Below, in pieces: positions 52,128 through 61,734 of a stretch of DNA of 64,000 nt (positions are counted from its first letter, which is position 1; every line of letters starts with the position of its first letter). This DNA comes from Candidatus Omnitrophota bacterium. Lineage in GTDB: Bacteria > Omnitrophota > Gorgyraeia > Zapsychrales > Zapsychraceae. Under the pieces are notes generated by a model. The model was not told where the DNA came from. It saw nothing but the letters and a program-made list of their open reading frames with translations, and did not search any database. The position numbers were made by a program, and so were the translations under genes. Location: NCBI GenBank assembly GCA_020632495.1, contig JACKFL010000006.1, positions 1,550,001 to 1,614,000 of the forward strand. The letters run 5' to 3'.

Positions 52128-52787
52128 ATGCGAATCTCTCCTGCCGTCATTATCCTCTTCGCTGTTACATCCTTGTTCCTAATGACATCTTCGTATTCTG
52201 CTCAGGCATCCATTATAGAAATGCTTTCCGGCTTACGTTCCGCCGTCGTGGAAGTAATTGCTGAAGATGCGGACCACTTTCGTAAAGGAGCCGGTGTTGT
52301 CATGCGCCGGGACGGCCTTATCGTCTGCAACCTGCATACCGTTCAGGGAGCTTCGCGCATCTTGATCAGGTACGACAATACCGGCCGGCGTCCGGCCCGG
52401 ATCGTCCGCGTCTTTCCGGAGTACGATCTCATCTCATTAAAAATCGATCCTCCCACGCCTCTTTCCCCTGTACGCTTGGCCGACAAACAGGATGTATCTC
52501 TGAGACAGACGGTGTACCATATCGGAAGCTCGTTTCTCTTGGACGGTACGATCTCCGAAGGCCGCATTACCGGCTTGGGATCAAGCAAATCGGGAAATGC
52601 CCACGGCAACAAGGACATCGACATCATCCGGCTGAATATCCAGCTATTCAAAGGGGACAGCGGCGGACCGTTGTTCGATCAAGAGGGCCGGTTAATCGGG
52701 ATGGTGGTCGCTGCCGATACCACACGGGAGCGGGTGAGCTTTGCTGTTCCTGCCAATAAAATCAAAAAAATTTTGTCCGCCCCCTGA
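52128..52787 (+). CDS. Exported trypsin-like serine protease
   Basis: A 219-residue protein with a signal peptide (to about residue 28, YSAQAS) and a single trypsin-like domain. The triad is visible: His in VCNLHTVQGA, Asp in FPEYDLISLKI and Ser in FKGDSGGPLFD. No PDZ domain follows, unlike DegP/HtrA. It may act in the periplasm on misfolded or secreted proteins. It is on the same strand between the regulator and the STT3 gene. The ATG at 52128 is preferred over a GTG at 52101 because it starts directly at the signal peptide. Confidence 0.85.
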   Translation: MRISPAVIILFAVTSLFLMTSSYSAQASIIEMLSGLRSAVVEVIAEDADHFRKGAGVVMRRDGLIVCNLHTVQGASRILIRYDNTGRRPARIVRVFPEYDLISLKIDPPTPLSPVRLADKQDVSLRQTVYHIGSSFLLDGTISEGRITGLGSSKSGNAHGNKDIDIIRLNIQLFKGDSGGPLFDQEGRLIGMVVAADTTRERVSFAVPANKIKKILSAP

Positions 52788-52801
52788 TATGACGCTATAA
52801 T
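52773..52801 (+). promoter_or_regulatory. Sigma-70 promoter of the STT3-like gene
   Basis: TTGTCC (52773-52778), 17-base spacer, TATAAT (52796-52801), 16 bases before the ATG at 52818. Confidence 0.55.
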
Positions 52802-52817
52802 CAGGCAAATCACCCGT

Positions 52818-55382
52818 ATGAGCAGACCCCAAATCACCTCACCCGGCGCACCCCATATGACCGCACATTCATGTAAATTCAGACTCCCCATCTATGCCAT
52901 CCTGTTTCTGACGGCATTGCTGATCGGTACGCATTTCCGGACCTATCCGTTGCGAACGCATCAGTCCCGCGACGAACAAGGCAAGGCCACTTTATTGGTC
53001 ATCGCCCGGATCAAGGGACAGGTGGACGCACAGGTGGAACGAAACTATCCGCAGGCCACGGCAGCCCAGAAGAAAATCCTTAAGGCACAATTGCTCAAGG
53101 AGGTAATGCACGAAGAGCATGAAAAGGTCCAGGATTCGATCGCCAAGGTCAAACAAAATATTGAGGAAACCGGCGGAAGCGGCCGGGATACCCCCTATTT
53201 GTTGGCGGCCGACTCCTTTCACTTTTATCAGCTCACCGAACGCCTGCTCGAGACCGGCCACATCAGCGACACCTACAAAGGCAGCAAGTACCTCAATGAC
53301 CTAATGCTGGCTCCCAAGGGACATTATGAACCGCTGACGCTTCACCCTCACGTCGGCGCCCTGGTCTATCGCGTCATCAAATTCTTCCGACCCAAAGTGG
53401 ACCTCATGCAGGCCTTGGGTTATACCCCTCTGATCCTGACCGCCCTGTCATTAGCCGCATTCCTCTTGGCCTGCCACGGCCTGCGCATCCGGATGTGGAG
53501 CTCATTGATCGCCGCCATTATGTTTGTATGCTCACCGATCTTTATCAAACGATCCGCGTGGGGCTGGTATGACAATGACCCTTACAACACCCTGTTCCCG
53601 CTGCTGATCCTCGCGGCATTACTTCCCTTTTACAAAGAAAATCTCACCCGCATACGGGGCCTCGTCCAGGCCGGCATCCTCGGCCTGCTGATGCTCGGCT
53701 ACGCCTATTTTTGGCAGGGTTGGATGCTGATGTTTGTGGTTGCCATGACAGGCCTCGCCTTGAGCGCGCTGCACGGCTTTTGGATGGAAAAGGATCATGG
53801 CCGGGTCCGGACACGGGCCGTCGGACTGGCCGGCTGCGCCGCCTTGACCTTCGGCCTGGTGGCGGCATTCTTCGGCCCCGGTGAATTTTTTCAACTCTTC
53901 AAGGAAGGCTACCGGGCGTTGACCAATTTCTTGCAACCTCAACTGTCTGTATGGCCCGACCTCTATATCAGCGTGGGCGAGCTGCATCAGGCATCGCTGT
54001 TTGAGATTATCGTGCTGACCGGAGGCTTTCTCTTCTTTCTGACCGGCATCGGCGGATTGCTCATCAGCCTGACGGGGCGATTCTCGGAAACCCCGGCCCT
54101 GTATCGCCAAGCGGGACTTACCCTGGGATTCTTTCTGGGATTATCCCTGCTGATGACGCTGGGCGCGCAACGGTTCGCGTTACTCTGTCTGACGCCGCTG
54201 GCCCTGCTTTTCGCGATGGGTCTGAATTATCTTGAAAACGGCATCATAAACGGTAGTCGTCGCCTCTCCGGCCGCGGGGCCCAACTGACGGCCCGCACAG
54301 CTTTACGGGGAGCCATGGCCTTGCTGACCGTGATGCCGCTGGTCACCCTTCACCGCCAAATGCCGCGGCTTTTGAATCCAATCTACAACGACACCTGGAA
54401 CGCCGCCCTGCTCGAAATTAAAAATCGCACTCCCCCGCAGAGCATTATTAACAGCTGGTGGCCTCCCGGACATTTCATCAAAGCGACCGCCGGCCGGCGG
54501 GTGACCTTTGACGGGGCGACCATCAATTATCCTCAGGCCTACTGGCTGACACGCGCGTACCTGGCGCAGTCGGAACAGGCGGGACTGGGTATCCTGAGAA
54601 TGCTGAACAACAGCGCGAACGACGCTGCTGAATTGTTAACGGATATGGGATTCCGCACATCATCCGCCGTCACCATCCTGCGGGCAATAACCGCCTTAAA
54701 CAGCCGCCAGGCCCGCCTACTGCTGGAAACCAAAATACCGGATGCCGATAAGATCGCCCGTCTCCTCGTTTTGACGCATGGACGACCGCCGCCGTCATAT
54801 ATTTTTATCTACCGGGATTTGGTGGAGAAGAATATTCAACTGGCGTTTATCGGTAACTGGAACTTCGCGACGATTGAGGCCTTGAATGAGGATCCGAAAC
54901 TGATGGCCGAGGTGCCTGACCGGAGTTCACGCGAGTACGTCCAGTATCTTTGGAAGCTCGCCGGAGGGCCGTATAAATACCATACGCCGCTCGCGCTTGA
55001 AGGTGAGGACGGGGACTGGATGCTTTTCGAGAACGGGGTCCGCGTTAACTCCCGTTCAAAAGTTTGCGCTATCGACTCCCCCTCATTCGGCCGGGGGATT
55101 CCGCAAAGCATTTTCTTCGTACAGGATGGAGAGGTCGTGGAACAGTCCTTCGATAATCCGACACTGGGATACTCCGTAACCCTGTTTGAGGAGGCCGGAC
55201 GGCCTTCGGTGGTGCTTATGGACCGTTATTTGGCCAAGTCGCTAATCATGCGGCTGTTTTACTTCGGGGATCGCGGTATGCGGTATGTACGGTCCTTCAC
55301 GGAGAAGGCGGATTTATCACGTCAGACCGATATCAGAGTTTTCGAAGTCGATTGGGACGCCTACCAGCGGGACTATCAATAA
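52818..55382 (+). CDS. STT3/PglB-type oligosaccharyltransferase
   Basis: An 854-residue membrane protein with about 12 helices and a soluble C-terminal domain. The first acidic motif is in LLAADSFHFYQLTE (Asp132), the second in WGWYDNDPYNTLFP (about 249-257), and the signature WWDYG motif appears as NSWWPPGHFIKATAGRRVTFDG (WW at about 547-548; quoted as SWWPPGHF and GRRVTFDG). STT3 enzymes transfer a lipid-linked glycan to Asn in N-x-S/T sequons outside the membrane. A long charged, coiled-coil-like stretch (about 45-125) is inserted in the first periplasmic loop. No glycan-assembly genes are nearby. The start at 52818 fits the close promoter; an ATG at 52857 is an alternative. Confidence 0.86.
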   Translation: MSRPQITSPGAPHMTAHSCKFRLPIYAILFLTALLIGTHFRTYPLRTHQSRDEQGKATLLVIARIKGQVDAQVERNYPQATAAQKKILKAQLLKEVMHEEHEKVQDSIAKVKQNIEETGGSGRDTPYLLAADSFHFYQLTERLLETGHISDTYKGSKYLNDLMLAPKGHYEPLTLHPHVGALVYRVIKFFRPKVDLMQALGYTPLILTALSLAAFLLACHGLRIRMWSSLIAAIMFVCSPIFIKRSAWGWYDNDPYNTLFPLLILAALLPFYKENLTRIRGLVQAGILGLLMLGYAYFWQGWMLMFVVAMTGLALSALHGFWMEKDHGRVRTRAVGLAGCAALTFGLVAAFFGPGEFFQLFKEGYRALTNFLQPQLSVWPDLYISVGELHQASLFEIIVLTGGFLFFLTGIGGLLISLTGRFSETPALYRQAGLTLGFFLGLSLLMTLGAQRFALLCLTPLALLFAMGLNYLENGIINGSRRLSGRGAQLTARTALRGAMALLTVMPLVTLHRQMPRLLNPIYNDTWNAALLEIKNRTPPQSIINSWWPPGHFIKATAGRRVTFDGATINYPQAYWLTRAYLAQSEQAGLGILRMLNNSANDAAELLTDMGFRTSSAVTILRAITALNSRQARLLLETKIPDADKIARLLVLTHGRPPPSYIFIYRDLVEKNIQLAFIGNWNFATIEALNEDPKLMAEVPDRSSREYVQYLWKLAGGPYKYHTPLALEGEDGDWMLFENGVRVNSRSKVCAIDSPSFGRGIPQSIFFVQDGEVVEQSFDNPTLGYSVTLFEEAGRPSVVLMDRYLAKSLIMRLFYFGDRGMRYVRSFTEKADLSRQTDIRVFEVDWDAYQRDYQ

Positions 55383-56269
55383 CCTGAACCTTTAGAGTAG
55401 CGTTGAGATCGTCTCTGCATATCGCGGATTCTTTCCTGGGCCGAAAGATCATCGTTGTCCGCGGCTCGAGGCCGGGTGCCGGGCAGCGAACCGCTAAGCC
55501 TGACCGGCATATTCTCGACCGCCTTATTGCCTGTCAACGTCGGATAATGCGGGGATTTATTTTTGACTATGGTTGAAGGTTTGGCCGGCGCCTGCGCACC
55601 GGCGAACAAAGGCTGTCCCGTCCGAAACTCCTGATCGAACCGACTGTCGCGAATCATCCCCTCCAGCTTGGCCGCCAGATCCTCTTCGCCCGCGCTTCTG
55701 AGCCGGGTAATCACATCCAGCACCCGCGCCCGCTGATCCGTCATAAAATACGACATCCCTAACCCCAGATACGCGTAGGGAACCTCCTGCACTTCCAGCA
55801 CCTCCTGGAAATAAGGAATCGCGGCATGCGGGTTGGATTGTCCCAGCAGATAGGTCCATCCTACCGATAACTTGGCATTCACATTGTCGGGTTGCACTTT
55901 CAGGACTTCCAACCCGTGCTTCAATGCCGGGTCAAATTCTCCCAGTTCATAATACATTTTACTCAAGGTCTCGTGTGCCTCAGCGTACCCCGGATCGATC
56001 TCGAGGGCTTTTTCGAACAGCCATAACGTATCCTTCGGCCTGGTTCCTTTCTGCCGATGCGCCATCCCGAGATAGTAGTACGCCTGCGGCAATCCCGGGT
56101 AAAGATCGATCACCTCCTCGTACAATGCGATCGCCTGGTCATACTTTCCCCGGGAAAACGCCACCGTGGCGGCCTCATACTTCTCCTTAACGGGATTCGC
56201 CCACGACGGGGCCTCCCACAACAGGAGCAGACACAATGCCAGCAACATGGTTTTTGATGGGAACATCAT
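55376..56269 (-). CDS. Exported TPR protein of the secretion operon
   Basis: A 297-residue protein with a signal peptide (to about 24, PSWANP) and at least four TPR units (EAATVAFSRGKYDQAIALYEEVIDLYPG, quoted as FSRGKYDQAIALYEEV; PQAYYYLGMAHRQKG; PGYAEAHETLSKMYYELGEF; NAKLSVGWTYLLGQ). The last ~90 residues are a disordered Pro/Asn-rich tail. It is the last gene of the type II secretion-like operon, 16 bp after pilO, and its stop overlaps the stop of the STT3 gene by 7 bases (convergent). It may act as a pilotin-like or periplasmic scaffold (inference). Confidence 0.75.
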   Translation of the reverse strand: MMFPSKTMLLALCLLLLWEAPSWANPVKEKYEAATVAFSRGKYDQAIALYEEVIDLYPGLPQAYYYLGMAHRQKGTRPKDTLWLFEKALEIDPGYAEAHETLSKMYYELGEFDPALKHGLEVLKVQPDNVNAKLSVGWTYLLGQSNPHAAIPYFQEVLEVQEVPYAYLGLGMSYFMTDQRARVLDVITRLRSAGEEDLAAKLEGMIRDSRFDQEFRTGQPLFAGAQAPAKPSTIVKNKSPHYPTLTGNKAVENMPVRLSGSLPGTRPRAADNDDLSAQERIRDMQRRSQRYSKGSGY

Positions 56270-56285
56270 GAGTGTTTCGGATATA

Positions 56286-56837
56286 TCAGACGTTGGGCTT
56301 TAAAACGAGCTTGACCACCGTCATGGAGGTTGTCACCACATCATCCTCGTCACGCGAGGGCGTCATGGTGAATTCGACGATCTTGAACAGATCTCCGGTG
56401 GAGTTTAGAAGATGCATGAAACTGACTACGTCCCGCAGTTCGCCGGAGACCGTCAGGTCGGCATAATATTTGATGTAACTGTCGGCCCGCACGGTATCAC
56501 TGGGACTGTCCTTTTCTATCGTGACGTTGGCCTGTTGGGAGAGCGTGCGCAATGAGCTGAAGAATTCCTTGCCGATATCGTCGTCGCTTTTTAGCTCTTT
56601 GGAAACATATTGCTCATACTGTTTGGATTCTTTGATAATGTCCGCCTCGCTGCTCAGATATGCCAGATCTTCCTGAATCTCTTCCTCTTTCTGGGCAATT
56701 TTTTGCTCCACATCGTGTATCCGCTTCATGACCGGCCCGACATATAACAGATAGAACAACCCGGCCACGACAACAAAAACTAAGACATAAAACGCCTTTT
56801 TCTGGCCGCCGGACATATTATCCAGGAACTTACTCAC
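56286..56837 (-). CDS. pilO: PilO/GspM-like inner-membrane assembly protein
   Basis: A 183-residue protein: N-terminal membrane helix (about 16-33), a coiled coil (KRIHDVEQKIAQKEEEIQED), then a ferredoxin-like domain with YYADLTVSGELRDVVSFMHLL, the hallmark PilO/GspM strand-helix. It pairs with PilN to form the inner-membrane alignment complex. Its ATG overlaps the stop of the upstream PilMN gene by 4 bases. Confidence 0.85.
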   Translation of the reverse strand: MSKFLDNMSGGQKKAFYVLVFVVVAGLFYLLYVGPVMKRIHDVEQKIAQKEEEIQEDLAYLSSEADIIKESKQYEQYVSKELKSDDDIGKEFFSSLRTLSQQANVTIEKDSPSDTVRADSYIKYYADLTVSGELRDVVSFMHLLNSTGDLFKIVEFTMTPSRDEDDVVTTSMTVVKLVLKPNV

Positions 56838-58312
56838 GGCTCCACCTCCGCCTTGGCGGTCGAAGACATTTTCTCGTCGGGCCCGTTGACGTGAAGGGAC
56901 AATTCGAACGGACTCACTTTTTTATCTTCTTCCAGTTTGGATTTTTGCGAGACAATTTCGGAAGAGGCAAATAACTTGGCCGCCCCAAGCGTCTTGTTAA
57001 GCTCGAACACATTATCCGGCGTTTCGGCGACCCCCTGAACGCGGACCGCTCCGCCTTCTTCCATGATCACGCGCGTGAGATAGACATCCTCGGGAACCAC
57101 TTTATACAACTCATGAATCGTATCCAGACTTACCATTCGGCTTTCGAGGTAATTGCGGATAAAGGTATTGCGCTCATCCCTGTTATGGAGGGCCTTGACA
57201 TCCATGGCCTCGTCCTCGTATTCGGAAACCATTTTATTGTAATAGGCATCCTTGAAATACAGTTGCAGATAGAACACACACGACAACAGCAATAAAAGGA
57301 TAATACTGAGCACGGCCGTTACAAAGACCTGATTCCGCTGGTCCTCAATGGACTTTTGCAGCTGGACCTCTTCGGGAATGAGGTTGACTTTGCATTCATT
57401 GACCATACTGCCCGCCGCCATGACATCCAAAAAGCTCACATCCTTGGTGACGGCCAATTCCTTAAGCACGTCATTCGGCGTCTTCAGCAAATCCGCGTAC
57501 TCAGAAATCTGAATATCCCAACTGAGTTTGGTCTGGATCCCCTTGAGCAGCTCGCGAGTGTAGCTTTCCTCGCTGGTGATCAGGTACTTAGAAGGGCTGT
57601 CTCCGATGTCCTCACCGAGATAGGCATCCACGGTCTTGGTCAGCTCATCAATAAGCTTGGTCTGGGCTGCCGCCGCGTCCCGCTCGAAGTCTTCCCGGCC
57701 GACCGGGATAGAGCGGCTGGCCAGAACCCGGCCGTTGCCGACAATAACAAAATGGGTCGTACGGCTGTCTATATCGATAATTCCCAGGGATCCGCCCGCT
57801 CCGCCCTGCAGACGGGAACGTCCGTAAAGCTCGGCAATGGCCTCCGGGGCGAATATCAGCTGGCTCGCCTTGATTCCGGCCTTTTCGAAAATCTTGACCT
57901 GATCTTTCAGTTGGAGCCGGTTGGCTATGGTGAGCAAAACCTGGGAATAATTGCTTTTCTTGGATCCCAGGTTAATATAGCCGATCTGAATCTCTTCCCG
58001 CGACAACGGGGTGTGGCGGCTTGCCTGCAGATTGACGATCGACTGGATTTCGCCTTCATCCGAGGAAGGAATTTCGATATTCTTGGTGGTCACCATGCTT
58101 GCAGGGACCACGGCGACGTAACGGGCGGACTTGCCGGGAAAGGCCTTGAGGAGTTTTTCGAGTGCGGCGATGATCTCGACATCCGTCAGGCCGGCTACGC
58201 TGCGGGTGGCGACATGAGCCAGTTTGGCACCCGGCCCCGCCCCTTTGATGTGGGCTATTTTGATATGTTCGTCCGCCAAGGAAAGGCAGATCACTTCATT
58301 GCTTCTGGCCAT
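56834..58312 (-). CDS. PilM-PilN fusion (GspL-like) assembly protein
   Basis: A 492-residue protein combining PilM- and PilN-like parts. Residues about 1-310 are an actin-like PilM domain (VAVVPASMVTTKNIEIP, LGIIDIDSRTTHFVIVGNGRV, VGREDFERDA). The NLIPEEVQLQKSIEDQR segment, typical of the start of PilN, precedes a membrane helix (about 331-352). The rest is a coiled coil and ferredoxin-like PilN domain (VPEDVYLTRVIMEEGGAVRVQGVA, quoted as VYLTRVIMEEGGAVRVQG). PilM and PilN are separate in many systems; here a single chain equals GspL. Confidence 0.85.
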   Translation of the reverse strand: MARSNEVICLSLADEHIKIAHIKGAGPGAKLAHVATRSVAGLTDVEIIAALEKLLKAFPGKSARYVAVVPASMVTTKNIEIPSSDEGEIQSIVNLQASRHTPLSREEIQIGYINLGSKKSNYSQVLLTIANRLQLKDQVKIFEKAGIKASQLIFAPEAIAELYGRSRLQGGAGGSLGIIDIDSRTTHFVIVGNGRVLASRSIPVGREDFERDAAAAQTKLIDELTKTVDAYLGEDIGDSPSKYLITSEESYTRELLKGIQTKLSWDIQISEYADLLKTPNDVLKELAVTKDVSFLDVMAAGSMVNECKVNLIPEEVQLQKSIEDQRNQVFVTAVLSIILLLLLSCVFYLQLYFKDAYYNKMVSEYEDEAMDVKALHNRDERNTFIRNYLESRMVSLDTIHELYKVVPEDVYLTRVIMEEGGAVRVQGVAETPDNVFELNKTLGAAKLFASSEIVSQKSKLEEDKKVSPFELSLHVNGPDEKMSSTAKAEVEP

Positions 58313-58403
58313 AGGATTGCGTTGCGAGCCTTATAAAATTGGTATAAACGCTTATTACAGTTTATTATAACGGAATTTGGGTTTTCGTCCGCAGAAAAAT
58401 TGA

Positions 58404-59426
58404 TTATTTTTCGCGCCAATATACCACCAAATTGTCGACGGAATCATACACCGCCGTTACGACACGTTCGGGCCGCTGGGGGTCCGTGTAGGCCCGGCTT
58501 TGGATCTCAAAGTACCGTGAATTGGTCTTAATAAGTCGCTGGCCGTTCAGCGCGTCCAACTGCGCAATCTCGTCCGGTTGCAACTCGATGAACGCGGCCA
58601 TCTCGGCGGCGACGTCGAACGTCTTGTAAAAAATGTAGTCGTCCTTGGTGGCCTCCGTCTCATCCACCCCACGGCGCACGAAAAGCAACTTGTCGGCCAC
58701 CACCGGCGAAAGTCCGAGGGCACGCAACACGGTCCGTGACGCGGTGTTGATATTGACCTGCCCGTCACCGTACAAAGTGACAAACGGGCGTAACCGTTCC
58801 AGAATAGCCGGTGTAAACCCGCGCACCAGCAATAATTCGTCGATCACTTCCAACTCGAAATCCTTGATCTCGTAGGGATGCTCCAAGGTGGCGTAAAAGC
58901 CTTCGCTGTTAAATCCCTCGGCCTGGGTCTGTCCGTACTCCCGCCATTCAATCACGGCTTCGGCCAGAATCGCGGCGCGATCCTCCTCCACGCCGGCCGC
59001 CAATGTGATGATGTTGCGCAGCACAATCCGGTTCATACGATTCAAATTGATCTTCCGTTCCTCGTCCCGCAGACCGAATAGCAAACCTTCGGAATCCTCA
59101 GGACCTTCCCGGTAGGATACGTTTACCGTCCTCCCACCGACAGGCAAATCTTTGAAATCGGCGAGATTATTGTGTCGCGCGGATTTGCCGGCCGATGTAT
59201 ATATCTGGGCATGCTGTACCAAATCACGCCTTAACACGGCGATAGCTTTTTTAACGCCGGCCCGGGCGGCCCGGTGGAGCTGGCTCCGGTCTTCAATGCG
59301 CGAAACAAGTGTTACCCGCTGCCGGATGCGCAAACCGATATTGACGGCGATAACCGTGAGGAACACCAACACCCACAGGGTCAATATTAAGATCGAACCC
59401 CTCCGCTGTTGAAAATAAATACCCAT
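58404..59426 (-). CDS. gspK: GspK-like pseudopilin
   Basis: A 340-residue protein. The leader MGIYFQQRRG precedes the helix SILILTLWVLVFLTVIAV, without Glu at +5 as is usual for GspK. The following domain has the GspK helix-hairpin-helix pattern (GQVNINTASRTVLRALGLSPVVADKLL, quoted as VNINTASRTVLRALGL) and INLNRMNRIVLRNII. GspK caps the pseudopilus tip. Its ATG overlaps the stop of gspJ (TGATG). Confidence 0.87.
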   Translation of the reverse strand: MGIYFQQRRGSILILTLWVLVFLTVIAVNIGLRIRQRVTLVSRIEDRSQLHRAARAGVKKAIAVLRRDLVQHAQIYTSAGKSARHNNLADFKDLPVGGRTVNVSYREGPEDSEGLLFGLRDEERKINLNRMNRIVLRNIITLAAGVEEDRAAILAEAVIEWREYGQTQAEGFNSEGFYATLEHPYEIKDFELEVIDELLLVRGFTPAILERLRPFVTLYGDGQVNINTASRTVLRALGLSPVVADKLLFVRRGVDETEATKDDYIFYKTFDVAAEMAAFIELQPDEIAQLDALNGQRLIKTNSRYFEIQSRAYTDPQRPERVVTAVYDSVDNLVVYWREK

Positions 59427-60025
59427 CAACTCCCCACCGGAATATCAATAAACTTCCGCATGCTCCGTCGGCCGCCGGCATCCTCAAAATCGACCGTGAC
59501 TTCGACTCCGGTGGGAATGACGTCGAGGATTTCGGCGGAAGACAATTCGTCATTCTCCGTGAGAAAATAAAAACGAAACCGCAGGTTCTCGACCCCCTTA
59601 ACCATCAGTTGAGGATCCCCGTAACGCTCCCGCACGGCCTGACTGTAATTCGCCTCCCGGCGATAGACGGCATCCTCCCCCAAATCGAAGTAATATTCCA
59701 CCTTCCCGACCTGATCCACATAAACATCCTCATCCAGATTGAGAGCCCTGTCGGCGGGGACGGAAACGATCGTCGGAAAAGCGACACGAAACTCATTTCC
59801 CTCGAACTTGATTTGTGAAAATAAAAAGGAGTTATACAAGTCCTGGCTTAGCCTGTCCATGAATAACACGACATCCTCTTCCAGACTGAGACGCTGCGAG
59901 CGTTGCCATACCTTTATCCCCATGGCCAACGACTGATAAACGGTGAATCCCACCATGGCGGTCAGCGTGACCGCCAACAACAGTTCCACGAAGGTGAGGC
60001 CGGACTTATGCCGAAAAGAGGCCAT
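59426..60025 (-). CDS. gspJ: GspJ-like pseudopilin
   Basis: A 199-residue prepilin: leader MASFRHKSG then LTFVELLLAVTLTAMVGFTVY with Glu at +5. The LEEDVVLFMDRLSQDLYNSF stretch is typical of GspJ/PilW helices. It starts 2 bp after the gspI stop and overlaps gspK. Confidence 0.85.
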   Translation of the reverse strand: MASFRHKSGLTFVELLLAVTLTAMVGFTVYQSLAMGIKVWQRSQRLSLEEDVVLFMDRLSQDLYNSFLFSQIKFEGNEFRVAFPTIVSVPADRALNLDEDVYVDQVGKVEYYFDLGEDAVYRREANYSQAVRERYGDPQLMVKGVENLRFRFYFLTENDELSSAEILDVIPTGVEVTVDFEDAGGRRSMRKFIDIPVGS

Positions 60026-60027
60026 AC

Positions 60028-60468
60028 TTACTTATCAGTTTTGAAATTTGCCAGATAGGCGGATTGAGACAGGGAAACGTCCCGGCCGCGTTCCTGCCAT
60101 GTTAACGAAAGGGTCACCGCGAAGATATCGTTAAGGTCCTTCAGCTGACGGATATCCGTGGACTTTTTGAAAATAACGGTCTTGCCGCCGACGGCGACCT
60201 CCTCCTGGGGCTGGAGTTCAAATGGCAGGCTGTTGTGCGCCCGCAGTGACCGCTCCATTTCAGAGATCCTGTTATCCAGAATAAGATGGGCGTACATCCG
60301 GTTGGTCAGCAATGACATCCTGTCTACGGACACCAGCAGGGTCCGAAACACACCGACCATTCCCGCCGAGAAGATGACCACGGCTATCAATACTTCGACG
60401 AACGTATAGCCGCCGCGGCCGGCGCACCGCCGCTTAATTCCAGTTCGTGATGTCGTCATCCTGGGCAT
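60028..60468 (-). CDS. gspI: GspI-like pseudopilin
   Basis: A 146-residue prepilin with motif RGG-YTFVEVLIAVVIFSAGMVGVF; Tyr replaces the usual Phe at +1, Glu is at +5. The HLILDNRISEMERSLRAHNS part fits GspI/PilV. The start is uncertain: ATG at 60468 or 60459, both inside the end of gspG and without a clear ribosome-binding site, so translation is probably coupled to gspG. Confidence 0.78.
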   Translation of the reverse strand: MPRMTTSRTGIKRRCAGRGGYTFVEVLIAVVIFSAGMVGVFRTLLVSVDRMSLLTNRMYAHLILDNRISEMERSLRAHNSLPFELQPQEEVAVGGKTVIFKKSTDIRQLKDLNDIFAVTLSLTWQERGRDVSLSQSAYLANFKTDK

Positions 60469-60868
60469 CGAGATTTTTTCCCCTGGACGAAAGATCGTAG
60501 TCCGGCCCCTTCTTCCCCGGAGACCGGTAAACATACGGATTTCCCCAAGGATCGAGCGGATCTTTTTCGATATACGGACCGTTCCAGTTGCGGGCTTCGG
60601 GATTACTTGAGGGTTGAACACGCAACGCCATCAGCCCCTGATCGGTAGTCGGAAAGTGCCCGTTATCGAGTTCATACAATTTCAGAGCCGTGGCCAAATT
60701 GGTTTCGATGTCGGCACGGGCGATATTCTCCTTGGCCCGCTCGGATCTGCCGGAAAGACGGGGAACGACCATAGCGGACAACGCAGCGATAATGATCACG
60801 ACGATCATGATCTCCACGAACGTGAAGCCGCTCCGGTTCTTAAGTTGTGTGTGGGGGTTGGGCAGCAT
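60434..60868 (-). CDS. gspG: Major pseudopilin GspG
   Basis: A 144-residue prepilin: leader to KNRSG, then FTFVEIMIVVIIIAALSAMVVP with Glu at +5. The C-terminal part NGHFPTTDQGLMAL, YIEKDPLDPWGNPYVYRSPG and DYDLSSRG is the GspG signature with its calcium-binding loop. The ATG at 60868 follows AGGTG. It is the pseudopilus shaft subunit and marks this operon as type II secretion rather than type IV pilus. Confidence 0.93.
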   Translation of the reverse strand: MLPNPHTQLKNRSGFTFVEIMIVVIIIAALSAMVVPRLSGRSERAKENIARADIETNLATALKLYELDNGHFPTTDQGLMALRVQPSSNPEARNWNGPYIEKDPLDPWGNPYVYRSPGKKGPDYDLSSRGKNLDAQDDDITNWN

Positions 60869-60894
60869 ATTGATCACCTGATTACTAATATATC

Positions 60895-61698
60895 CTAATT
60901 TTTAACGGAATAAAGCCATTTCTCCTCTAATTGAGCCGGAGAGTCAAAAATCCCCGTGTAGGCCTTGCCAAGGGCCCTTCGAAAAGGGAGACCCTCCCGC
61001 ATAAACCGGCATAAGTTCTGAAAGCGCAGGTTCCCATGTTGGCTGATTAGAAAATCTATAATCGAAACGCTTTGTGCATAAAAAATTAGGACCACCCCCT
61101 GATTCGTCTGAAAGCGCACATCCATCCGGACCAGGCTCTCCAAGGGGATCACATATCCGATTCCGGCCACCTTGGTGATCAGACGCTGCGCCTCGGCGAC
61201 TTTGCCGGACTCCTGCAATTGGGCCACCCCCTCATTAAACCACAACGGGACCGGCGTTCTCCCGAAAAAGTCGGCCAGGATCAGATGGCTGATCTCGTGC
61301 GGGAGTATCTTGTTCAGAAAATCCCGCTCCTGCCGATAAGAAACGATGGCCCGCGACTTGAGCTGCCGGTGATACTGCGTGGCCCCGCCACCCGACCAGG
61401 CCGGGAGGCCCGTCTCCCTGACATAAGCCTCCTGATCGGCATACAGGACGATCTTGACCCGCTGATCCCAAGTCCAGAATTTCCGGTATCGGGTATACCC
61501 GATTTGGCGGGCCAGGGTATCATAAAAACGTTCAGCCTCGCGGAGGGTATCGGAGGCAAGATTATCGCTGATATCCTGTTCATATTGGATGATAAAATGC
61601 GTCCCCTTGCGGTACTTCCACTCTGTGGCAGCCTCGGAGGGCCGCACTGTGCAGGCAACCAAACATCCGACTACAATAGCAAATAAGCAACGGGACAT
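60895..61698 (-). CDS. Exported gluzincin peptidase (peptidase MA-like)
   Basis: A 267-residue protein with a signal peptide (to about residue 23, cleaved near PSEAATE; a Cys at 16 could instead form a lipobox). The domain has HEISH (ILPHEISHLILADFFG) and a downstream FNEGVAQLQE with the third zinc ligand, as in peptidase MA-like (gluzincin) proteins. It lies inside the secretion operon between gspF and gspG, so it may process secreted proteins or be a passenger. Confidence 0.82.
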   Translation of the reverse strand: MSRCLFAIVVGCLVACTVRPSEAATEWKYRKGTHFIIQYEQDISDNLASDTLREAERFYDTLARQIGYTRYRKFWTWDQRVKIVLYADQEAYVRETGLPAWSGGGATQYHRQLKSRAIVSYRQERDFLNKILPHEISHLILADFFGRTPVPLWFNEGVAQLQESGKVAEAQRLITKVAGIGYVIPLESLVRMDVRFQTNQGVVLIFYAQSVSIIDFLISQHGNLRFQNLCRFMREGLPFRRALGKAYTGIFDSPAQLEEKWLYSVKN

Positions 61699-61734
61699 CG
61701 GAACTCCCCGGGTCAGGAAAAAGTAATGATCGGA

